Positions 1 to 5,269 of a stretch of 5,269 nucleotides of DNA are shown here, piece after piece (positions within the stretch are counted from its first letter, which is position 1; each line of letters starts with the position of its first letter). This stretch comes from Chloroflexota bacterium (lineage in GTDB: Bacteria; Chloroflexota; Anaerolineae; DTPP01), in assembly GCA_012514615.1 (NCBI GenBank), contig JAAYZY010000380.1, positions 1 through 5,269 on the forward strand. The letters run 5' to 3'. The notes beneath the pieces are model-generated. The model did not search any database. It had not been told where the DNA came from and saw nothing but the letters and a program-made list of their open reading frames with translations. Made by a program: the position numbers and the translations under genes.

Positions 1-887
1 GCCTCCCTGGCCGTGATGACACCCTGCTTGGCCATGAGCCCAAGCACCACCTCTTGCCGCCCCTTGCACGCCGGCATGTTGGTGTAGGGATCGTAGCGCG
101 CCGGCGTCTGCGGGATGCCTGCCAAAAACGACGCCTCGGCCAGGTTGAGTTCTGCCGCCGGCTTCCCGAAGTAGATCTGAGCGGCGGCCTCAATGCCGTA
201 GGCCAGGTTGCCGTAGTGGATCTCGTTCAGGTACAACTGCAGGATGGTGTCTTTGGGATAGCGGCGAGTGATCTCCGCCGCCAGCACCGCTTCCTTGACC
301 TTCCGCTGAATCGTCTGCTCAGGGGTGAGGAACACCAGCTTGACCAACTGCTGGGTGATGGTGCTCCCGCCCATCACCGGCGCCTGGTAGCGCAGATCGT
401 AGTAGAGTGCCCGGGCAATGCCCACAGGGTCCACGCCCGGATGTAGGTAGAAGTTCGGGTCCTCCGTGGCCAGCGTCGCCTTGACCAACCAAGGGGAGAC
501 CTCTGCCAACGTCACCACCGTGCGTCGACCGCCCTTGGGGTCGTTGAGGACAAACAGCGGCTCGCCATTGCGGTCCAGAATCTCGGTGCTGCGGAAGGTT
601 GCCGTCCGCTGGCCCAGTTCCTCCGGCGCCGGCAAGCTCAGGGCGATGGCCCCATAGGCCGCGGCGGCCCCGCCTGCCATCAAGCAGATCAACAAGGCCC
701 CCAGCACCATGCCCAAGAACAGCCCTCGGGCCAACGACCGGGGTTTGCGCCGCGGAGCCGGTGGCGATGCTGGCGACTCCACAGGCGGCGGCTGTCGCCG
801 CTCTACGTACGGCGCCTGGGAGGGCCTTACCGTCCGAGTAGGCGGTTCCCAGCGTTTGGGTTCCCCCGGTACACGGTTCTGTTCCAT
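1..887 (-). CDS. Class A penicillin-binding protein (GT51 peptidoglycan glycosyltransferase), N-terminal part, cut by window edge
   Basis: I translated this frame by hand: 295 residues from ATG 887 to the left edge, without a stop. Residues 1-53 are Pro/Arg-rich and probably cytoplasmic. About 55-80 form one membrane anchor, and about 95-275 a GT51 domain. Its signatures are clear: the TEDPNFYLHPG motif with the expected catalytic Glu142, GGSTITQQLVK at 173-183, RKVKEA at 195-200, and KDTILQLYLNEIHYG at 212-226. Enzymes of this family polymerise lipid II into glycan strands outside the membrane; class A members also carry a C-terminal transpeptidase domain. That domain would lie past the edge, so bifunctionality is inferred; a monofunctional enzyme is less likely given the long proline-rich N-terminus. 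The start is supported by the purine-rich GAAGAAGAG upstream. In-frame GTG 926 and TTG 950 are possible alternatives; a TGA at 962-960 closes the frame. It follows the DedA-like gene after 178 nt. Confidence 0.93.
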   Translation of the reverse strand, partial: MEQNRVPGEPKRWEPPTRTVRPSQAPYVERRQPPPVESPASPPAPRRKPRSLARGLFLGMVLGALLICLMAGGAAAAYGAIALSLPAPEELGQRTATFRSTEILDRNGEPLFVLNDPKGGRRTVVTLAEVSPWLVKATLATEDPNFYLHPGVDPVGIARALYYDLRYQAPVMGGSTITQQLVKLVFLTPEQTIQRKVKEAVLAAEITRRYPKDTILQLYLNEIHYGNLAYGIEAAAQIYFGKPAAELNLAEASFLAGIPQTPARYDPYTNMPACKGRQEVVLGLMAKQGVITARE

Positions 888-910
888 TCGTTGCTCTTCT
901 TCCCTTCTTC
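888..910 (-). promoter_or_regulatory. Probable ribosome binding site region of the PBP gene
   Basis: Read on the minus strand, the 23 nt before ATG 887 are almost pure purine (GAAGAAGGGAAGAAGAG, then CAACGA). The last AAGAG sits about 7 nt before the ATG. This is not a textbook AGGAGG, but it is the best site near any in-frame start and supports ATG 887 over the GTG at 926 or the TTG at 950. Confidence 0.5.
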
Positions 911-970
911 CACCCTCAGCACACACCCGTGAGCGGTGTCTCGTTCGCAATCGGCGCGCTCAACGGCTAA

Positions 971-996
971 GACGTCGCGCAGGCGCAGGGGGTTCC
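971..996 (-). promoter_or_regulatory. Candidate ECF-sigma-type promoter upstream of the PBP gene
   Basis: On the minus strand, GGAACC (996-991) is followed after exactly 16 nt by CGTC (974-971). This spacing and these boxes match the general GGAAC-N16/17-CGTC pattern of many ECF sigma factors, a group that often controls envelope-stress genes. It would start transcription near 963-965, giving a leader of about 75 nt before ATG 887. No sigma-70-like pair of boxes stands out in the same gap. The match was found by eye in a single sequence, so it stays a candidate. Confidence 0.35.
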
Positions 997-1065
997 AGTC
1001 CTTGCCCGATGAGCGAGCGCCATCTGTCGGGGCCGCGAGGAGCATGCCAGGGGCAGGGCGGGCTG

Positions 1066-1650
1066 TCAGCTCAGCCCCAGAATTGCCAGCGAGCCCGCGC
1101 CCATGTAGGCCGTGGCCACGGTCTTGATCGTCTTCCCGACCCAAGTGACCAGGAGGAACTGCCACAGGGGCACCTTCAGCACCCCAGCAGCCATCCCCAC
1201 GATATCGAAGAACGGGTTGGGCACGATGGAAAGCACGAAGATCGCAATCAGGCCGAAGCGCCTCGTCCACCCCACCACCCGCTGGTACAGATCGCGGTCC
1301 TCGATCACTGCTCGTCCGGTCGCGCCGGCCACATAGCCGGTCAGCTCCCCCAACGCTCCACCTACCCCGGCGGCCAAGCCCACCAGCAGCGGGTTCAGCG
1401 TGGCCCCCATGGCAAAGACCACGGCGATGCTGGGCGCGGGCATGATGATCGTGGCGTTTCCCAGCAGGCTGATGAGGAAGACGCCAGGGTAACCATAGCC
1501 AGCGACACGGCGGAGCTGCTCGCGGTTCAGCAGGATGGTCATGGTCAAGCCAACGATGAGCAGCAGCACCAGCAGGCGCGGCAGAGCGGCCAGCCACGCG
1601 GGCTTGGCCCTTGTGTCCACTGCCGCTTCAGTTGGACGAAGGTCGCTCAT
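1066..1650 (-). CDS. DedA/TVP38 (SNARE-associated, VTT-domain) family membrane protein
   Basis: A complete 194-residue integral membrane protein. A short polar N-terminus (1-22) leads to a membrane segment at about 23-41. The VTT core follows: GNATIIMPAP at 64-73 (first re-entrant region), the glycine-rich helix with GELTGYVAG at 101-109, and FGLIAIFVLSIVPNPFFD at 132-149 (second re-entrant region). C-terminal helices include WVGKTIK at 170-176. DedA/VTT proteins move or scramble lipids; some bacterial members return undecaprenyl phosphate to the inner face. Aligned by eye to E. coli DedA/YqjA, the two conserved arginines of the second re-entrant region (R-x-x-P-x-x-R) are replaced here by Ser141 and Phe147. 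This places the protein in the TVP38-like branch, so its substrate is uncertain. ATG 1650 is chosen because it follows GGTGG at a 7-nt distance and begins family-like sequence. A longer frame from 1824 would overlap the wecA-like gene with low-complexity Gly/Arg sequence. Confidence 0.88.
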   Translation of the reverse strand: MSDLRPTEAAVDTRAKPAWLAALPRLLVLLLIVGLTMTILLNREQLRRVAGYGYPGVFLISLLGNATIIMPAPSIAVVFAMGATLNPLLVGLAAGVGGALGELTGYVAGATGRAVIEDRDLYQRVVGWTRRFGLIAIFVLSIVPNPFFDIVGMAAGVLKVPLWQFLLVTWVGKTIKTVATAYMGAGSLAILGLS

Positions 1651-1652
1651 GG

Positions 1653-1662
1653 CCCCACCACC
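1653..1662 (-). promoter_or_regulatory. Ribosome binding site of the DedA-like gene
   Basis: The minus strand reads GGTGGTGGGGCC directly before ATG 1650. The GGTGG lies 7 nt from the start codon, inside the 29-nt gap after the wecA-like stop. It decides the start in favour of 1650 over the in-frame ATG at 1824, which would run 145 nt into the upstream gene. Confidence 0.5.
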
Positions 1663-1679
1663 CGCAGCGGTGCCCCCGG

Positions 1680-2699
1680 TCAGCCCCCCTGCCCCAGACT
1701 CTGAGTCGGCCGGCCCCACTCTAGGCGCCACAGGGCCGCCACGCCCACGCCAGCCACAGCCGCCGCCACCGCGTACGCCTCCACCAGCGTGGCGCTGGTC
1801 ACGAACATCGCCACCAGGCCGCACGCCCCCGTGGCCAGGTAGCAGATCAGCACCGCTTCCTTCTGGGTGTACCCCAGACCTACCAAGCGATGGGAGAGGT
1901 GATCCTTGCCGCCATGGGTCAGGGGGTTCACCCCCCGGCGCAGGCGCGAGACGAACACCAGGGTGGTGTCGAAGATTGGCAGCCCCAACACCAGCACCGG
2001 CACCATCCAGGTGATGACGTCAGCGTTGGCCGGGAACCGCAGCTTGATGCCCACCGCCGCCAACAGGAAGCCCAGGAAGAGGCTGCCGGAATCCCCCATG
2101 AAGATGCGCGCCGGGTTGAAGTTGTAGACTAGGAACCCTGCGCATGCCCCCACCAGGGCGGCGGTCATCATACCCACCAGATACTGCCCGTTCATCGCCG
2201 CCAGCACCAGGAAGAAGGCAGAGGCCACCACCGCCACACCGCCGGAGAGGCCGTCCATGTTGTCCAGCAGGTTTATGGCGTTGGTAATGCCCACCACCCA
2301 GAGCAGCGTCACCGCCACGTTGATGGCCGGGATGCGGAACACGCTCACCTGCACGCCACTGGCTGCCAAGAGCAGGGCGCCCATCAACTGCCCCGCCAGC
2401 TTCGCCCAGGGGCTGAGAGGCCATCGGTCGTCCCAGAGCCCCATGAACGAGACCAACGTTGCCCCCAAGAAGATGCTCACAGCCTGTGGGATGTAGAACC
2501 GATCACCAACCAGCACCAGAGCCATCAGCGACGCGCCGTAGATGGCTAGGCCCCCTAGGAGAGGGGTAGCCTTCTGGTGCAGCTTCTGTGCTCCTGGCTG
2601 CGCCAGCATCCCCAAGCGCAGCGCCACCCGCCGCGCCAAGGGCGTGCCCGCCATGGCCAGCAACAACGCGGTGCCCAAAATCAGCAGGTAGCGGATCAT
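1680..2699 (-). CDS. WecA/TagO-type undecaprenyl-phosphate sugar-1-phosphate transferase (MraY-like family)
   Basis: A complete 339-residue polytopic membrane enzyme of normal family length. Such enzymes transfer HexNAc-1-phosphate from a UDP-sugar to undecaprenyl phosphate at the cytoplasmic face, the first step of making many surface glycans. Family motifs appear in order: KATPLLGG at 43-50; the Mg-binding pair Asp90-Asp91 in [22 protein letters not shown] at 140-154 with Asp146 and Asp149; [12 protein letters not shown] at 195-206 with Asp203; [14 protein letters not shown] at 243-256; and [11 protein letters not shown] at 262-272. The last replaces the usual HIHHR with HLSHR. MraY itself is unlikely because the sequence follows the WecA/TagO pattern. 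I do not assign a symbol because the sugar (GlcNAc, GalNAc or another) cannot be read from sequence. ATG 2699 has a strong GAGGAG site 8 nt upstream that overlaps the stop of the preceding ligase gene, consistent with coupled translation. Confidence 0.94.
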   Translation of the reverse strand: MIRYLLILGTALLLAMAGTPLARRVALRLGMLAQPGAQKLHQKATPLLGGLAIYGASLMALVLVGDRFYIPQAVSIFLGATLVSFMGLWDDRWPLSPWAKLAGQLMGALLLAASGVQVSVFRIPAINVAVTLLWVVGITNAINLLDNMDGLSGGVAVVASAFFLVLAAMNGQYLVGMMTAALVGACAGFLVYNFNPARIFMGDSGSLFLGFLLAAVGIKLRFPANADVITWMVPVLVLGLPIFDTTLVFVSRLRRGVNPLTHGGKDHLSHRLVGLGYTQKEAVLICYLATGACGLVAMFVTSATLVEAYAVAAAVAGVGVAALWRLEWGRPTQSLGQGG

Positions 2700-2707
2700 G
2701 CCGGCTG

Positions 2708-2714
2708 CTCCTCA
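2708..2714 (-). promoter_or_regulatory. Shine-Dalgarno of the wecA-like gene overlapping the upstream stop codon
   Basis: The minus strand reads TGAGGAG at 2714-2708. TGA is the stop of the ligase-TPR gene, and GAGGAG is a strong ribosome binding site 8 nt before ATG 2699. The overlap means ribosomes finishing the first gene sit on the initiation site of the next, a classic layout for translational coupling. Confidence 0.75.
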
Positions 2715-5269
2715 GCGCCCTGTCTCGGCTCGCAGTTGCGCCACCAGGTCGTTCAGGGCCGCGTGTTCGCTGCCAGGCGAGAGAGGCAGTGCGTCCTCCG
2801 CCGCAGCCAACGCTTCGCTCAGACGGCCCTGGGCCCGGAAGAGCACCGCTAGGTTGCGGTGGCTCAGGTAGGCCTGAGGGGCCAAGGTCCGCACCCTTTC
2901 ATTGGCTTGGACGGACAGGTCGTAACGCCCCTTCTGGGCATAGGCGTTGCCCAAGCCGTTGAGGGCCGGCAACAGGTCAGGCTCCAGCACCAGCGCTTCC
3001 TGATAGAACTGGATGGCTTGATCCCATCGCTGCCCATCCAGGGCCGCCCTGGCCTGCTGCAGCAGAACCGCCAGCCGGTTCCAATCCCTGTCGGGGTACA
3101 GCGCCTGGGCGATCTCCAGCACCAGGTCGTTCATCATGGTCGCGTCCTGGTTGGGCGCCAAGTTGGTGGCGGCCCAGGCATACCCCTGGGCGTCAGCCAG
3201 CTGCCCGGTCTGCATGTAGAGGTAGGCTAGGTTGCGGTGGCTAATGTAGTCGTTGGGGGTCTTGGCCAGCACGCGCAGGTTCTCCTCCATGGCTTCCTGC
3301 ACGCGTCCTTGCCGCGCATAGATCACGCCCAGGGCGCTGCGCGCCTGAGCGTAGTCGGGCTCGATCTCCAGGGCCCTGCCCAGCATCGTCTCAGCCCCGG
3401 CCAGATCGTTCTGAGACATGGCCATCTGACCCAGCAGCCAGTAGGTGATATGGTATTCGTCATCCAACGCCAACGACTGCTGGTATCGCTGGCGCGCCTC
3501 TTCCGTCAAGCCCATGATCTGCAGCGTCTGTCCCCACTCGTTGAAGAGCTGGGCGTTGTGTGGGCTGAGCGTGGTGGCCTGCTGGAAGTACGCCAGCGAT
3601 TGATCGAAACGCTCCTGTCGAGTCTGCTCGTCGGCGGCCAGCTGCGCCCACACCTGGTACAGGCGGGCCAGGTTCGCCGTGTGGTCGGTGTTCAACGGGT
3701 TCAGCTCTTGTGCCCGTCGCAGAATCCGCTCGCTCTCCTCGATCAGGGCCTCCCGCGCCGCGGGGTCCGTCACGGTCTGCGCCTTCTCTAACTGCGAGCG
3801 CCCCAGGAAGAGGTAGTAGTAGTCTTGGTTCGGTGCCCGCTTCGTGGCTTCGCTGTGGAAGGCGATGCTGGAATCCCATTGCTGGTAGCCGTCGGCAGTC
3901 AGCCCCTGTTTGTGGAACACATCGGCCTGGACCAGGCTCAGGTTCGTGGAGCCGATGGCCGCCGCCGTCACAACGCACAGCAGCACGGCAAGCCCCAGCG
4001 CCAGCGGTCCGTTGGCCAGCCAACGTCGAGGTGGCCGCTGTCCCTTCAGATACAGGAAGAGCGCCAAAAGCCCCCACAGCAGCGCCAAGGCCAGGAAGTA
4101 GCCCACCAGGTGGTTGGCCACCTGCTCGGCCCCGGCGGCGCCTCGCAGCAGATCGCGGCGCATGCGCGCTGCGTGCAGCAGGCCGTAGCCCCACCAAGCG
4201 GCGAGCGTCACCAGGAGGTAGATCGCTGCCGCCACACTCCATCCCTTGGGGCCCGGTGCGACAGCCGCCGATCGCGCCCCGGCGGCGAGCGCCACCAACC
4301 CGCCCACGACCCAGGTCAACAGGACGAGCCAGAGCAAGCCGTAGGTCGCGTCGTACTGGTTTGGGCCTGTCACCCGCGCCGTGAACGAGCGCCAGAGGAT
4401 GGCAGGGGCGGAGGCGGCCCCGCCCTGATTGGTCACGTAGTTGTAGACCAGGGTCGCCAGAATCACCGCCACAACGGCAATGTACGGAAGCGCCGCCGCC
4501 ACCATGCCGCCGCTCTCGCTTCGCCGTGCAGGCGCCGGGGCCTTGCTCCGTTGTCGCCGCCGACGTCTGGGCGACGGCTCTCTGCCAGGCTCAGCTGCAG
4601 CCGGCGGAGCCTCGACTGCCGGCGCCAACCTGCCCGCGCCCACCACAGCCAGCACGCCGGTCAAAGCCCAGAAGTATAGGCGCGACGCAGCTACGGCGAT
4701 CCCGAAGTGGATCTCCACAAAATGCGCCACCAACGCTGCAAGCACCGCCAGAATCAGCAGCGACTCCTCGATGGGTGGGCGCTGGCGCTCTGCCCGGGGC
4801 ACGACGGTCACGGCCGTCAGGTAGACAATCACCCCGATGATGAACCCGGCCGGGATGCCCACGCCAGAGAAGCGAAAGCTGCCATCCAGCAGGCGCGGCA
4901 ACAGCGCTCCCACGCATGCGCCGCCCACCGTCAACCCAAGGAATAGGGGACGGTCGCGCCGCGGCTCTAGCATCCCGAGCCAGCGCAGGCTGTAGTAGAA
5001 CACGCTGCCGAACAATGCGAAGTAGGCCAAGAACCCCAAGACGCCGGTCATGAGCAAGGCGTCGAACGTCTCGTTGTGGGCGCGGTCAGGGGAAGCGTTG
5101 CGCGCCTCGTAGTGGGCCAGATCCGGCGGGTAGACCTGGTTGTAGGCCACGTACATCGCCTCGGGGCCATACCCCACCACGGCCCGCAGGGGGTCGCGCC
5201 GCAGCAGCTCCACCGCCCCTTCCCAGATCAGCACGCGCACCTTCCCGGTGCCCGACTCTACCTCGAACA
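2712..5269 (-). CDS. O-antigen ligase/polymerase-family membrane protein fused to a TPR tail, 5' end outside window
   Basis: The frame is open to the right edge; GTG 5240 is an internal codon, used here only for numbering (842 residues to the stop). The visible part opens with the C-terminal Wzy_C/WaaL-like loop: RVLIWEGA at 2-8, GYGPEAMY at 23-30, and DRAHNETFD at 52-60 with the His55-Asn56 pair characteristic of the ligase family. Five hydrophobic segments follow (about 61-83, 98-118, 127-147, 160-183, 186-203). Then comes a basic, Pro/Ala-rich linker (204-245, with five arginines at 225-229), five more segments (about 247-270, 300-322, 336-356, 376-398, 411-432), and a TPR region at about 447-842. 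Two sets of five crossings put the ligase loop and the TPR tail outside and the basic linker in the cytoplasm. Family members transfer or polymerise undecaprenyl-diphosphate-linked glycans; whether this one is a ligase or a polymerase is unknown. In a bacterium without LPS, the acceptor would be a wall polymer, protein or growing polysaccharide. The wecA-like gene follows after 12 nt. Confidence 0.9.
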   Translation of the reverse strand, partial: FEVESGTGKVRVLIWEGAVELLRRDPLRAVVGYGPEAMYVAYNQVYPPDLAHYEARNASPDRAHNETFDALLMTGVLGFLAYFALFGSVFYYSLRWLGMLEPRRDRPLFLGLTVGGACVGALLPRLLDGSFRFSGVGIPAGFIIGVIVYLTAVTVVPRAERQRPPIEESLLILAVLAALVAHFVEIHFGIAVAASRLYFWALTGVLAVVGAGRLAPAVEAPPAAAEPGREPSPRRRRRQRSKAPAPARRSESGGMVAAALPYIAVVAVILATLVYNYVTNQGGAASAPAILWRSFTARVTGPNQYDATYGLLWLVLLTWVVGGLVALAAGARSAAVAPGPKGWSVAAAIYLLVTLAAWWGYGLLHAARMRRDLLRGAAGAEQVANHLVGYFLALALLWGLLALFLYLKGQRPPRRWLANGPLALGLAVLLCVVTAAAIGSTNLSLVQADVFHKQGLTADGYQQWDSSIAFHSEATKRAPNQDYYYLFLGRSQLEKAQTVTDPAAREALIEESERILRRAQELNPLNTDHTANLARLYQVWAQLAADEQTRQERFDQSLAYFQQATTLSPHNAQLFNEWGQTLQIMGLTEEARQRYQQSLALDDEYHITYWLLGQMAMSQNDLAGAETMLGRALEIEPDYAQARSALGVIYARQGRVQEAMEENLRVLAKTPNDYISHRNLAYLYMQTGQLADAQGYAWAATNLAPNQDATMMNDLVLEIAQALYPDRDWNRLAVLLQQARAALDGQRWDQAIQFYQEALVLEPDLLPALNGLGNAYAQKGRYDLSVQANERVRTLAPQAYLSHRNLAVLFRAQGRLSEALAAAEDALPLSPGSEHAALNDLVAQLRAETGR
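2742..3017 (-). repeat. Internal TPR module, copy 2 (378-nt period)
   Basis: Residues 742-833 of the ligase-TPR frame, the second copy of the module at 3120-3395. Over 76 aligned positions starting at LG..YA I counted 29 identities by hand. At DNA level a 17-nt stretch encoding most of SHRNLA is identical in both copies (2848-2864 and 3226-3242). The two copies together fill nearly all of the C-terminal third of the visible protein. Confidence 0.8.
3120..3395 (-). repeat. Internal TPR module, copy 1 (378-nt period)
   Basis: Residues 616-707 of the ligase-TPR frame. They align without any gap to residues 742-833 at an offset of 126 residues. Shared landmarks are the EPD turn (627-629), LG..YA..GR (637-646), N.RV (654-657), Y.SHRNLA.L (665-674), L.P (694-696) and NDLV (704-707). 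The module is more than two TPR hairpins long and includes the unusual SHRN and NDLV blocks, which are not part of the TPR consensus. Confidence 0.8.

Larger units (their letters stand above)
888..1065. other. 178-nt intergenic gap between the DedA-like and PBP genes
   Basis: This is the only substantial non-coding stretch in the window. It contains the candidate ECF promoter and the purine-rich ribosome binding site. It also has two short, mutually exclusive inverted repeats between 923 and 962: TGAGCG/CGCTCA, and ACACCG/CGGGTGT with one bulged base. No stem followed by a T-run, which would indicate an intrinsic terminator for the upstream genes, is visible, so read-through into the PBP gene remains possible. 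No convincing small ORF or RNA gene was seen. Confidence 0.6.

Noticed and set aside
888..1065. Sigma-70 promoter or intrinsic terminator in the gap before the PBP gene.
   Set aside because: TTGAGC at 963-958 has only GACACC at the right distance, which is too far from TATAAT; no GC-rich stem followed by a T-run is present.
827..1597. Minus-strand frame of 256 codons overlapping both the DedA-like and PBP genes.
   Set aside because: It is a frame-shifted reading of the DedA-like gene that runs through the intergenic gap; it has no family motifs, while the other frames do.
709..1704. Long plus-strand open frame of 331 codons across the PBP start, the gap and the DedA-like gene.
   Set aside because: Its product is Gln/His/Arg-rich with no recognisable motif, and it lies antisense to two well-supported genes; long antisense frames are common in G+C-rich DNA.
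1651..1824. N-terminal extension of the DedA-like protein to ATG 1824 (252 residues).
   Set aside because: The extra 58 residues are Gly/Arg low-complexity and would overlap 145 nt of the wecA-like gene; ATG 1650 has its own ribosome binding site.
3460..4242. Minus-strand frame of 260 codons inside the ligase-TPR gene.
   Set aside because: It is an alternative frame of the same DNA with Arg/Gly/Pro-rich product and no motif.
3825..4679. Plus-strand open frame of 284 codons opposite the ligase-TPR gene.
   Set aside because: Low-complexity His/Arg/Gln composition and fully antisense to membrane helices with clear family motifs; the complementary reading of hydrophobic codons explains it.
5238..5240. 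GTG as start codon of the ligase-TPR gene.
   Set aside because: The frame stays open to the window edge, and the Arg right after this codon belongs to the conserved RVLIWEGA region of a ligase loop normally preceded by many membrane helices.

Overview
The window holds four genes, all on the minus strand and read from right to left. It looks like a chromosomal cell-envelope cluster from a G+C-rich bacterium. The large fusion of an O-antigen-ligase-like membrane domain to TPR repeats, and the [10 protein letters not shown] variant of the WecA/TagO signature, resemble proteins I know from Chloroflexota (Anaerolineae/Caldilineae type). That assignment rests on recalled family resemblance and was not tested by a search.

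Layout in order of transcription: (1) 5269-2712, the C-terminal 851 or so residues of an O-antigen ligase/polymerase-family membrane protein with a long TPR tail; its 5' end lies outside the window. (2) 2699-1680, a complete 339-residue WecA/TagO-type undecaprenyl-phosphate sugar-1-phosphate transferase. (3) 1650-1066, a complete 194-residue DedA/TVP38 (VTT domain) membrane protein. (4) 887-1, the N-terminal 295 residues of a class A penicillin-binding protein (membrane anchor plus GT51 glycosyltransferase domain), cut by the left edge. The first three genes are separated by only 12 and 29 nt and look like one operon. A 178-nt gap precedes the PBP gene; it carries a candidate ECF-sigma-type promoter, so that gene may have its own control.

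The shared theme is the undecaprenyl-phosphate lipid carrier. The WecA-like enzyme would load it with sugar phosphate on the inner face. The ligase/polymerase and the PBP would use undecaprenyl-linked sugars on the outer face. Some DedA-family proteins return the freed carrier to the inner face, though the protein here belongs to a divergent branch. Nothing on the plus strand looks like a real gene, and I saw no RNA gene, mobile element or CRISPR array.
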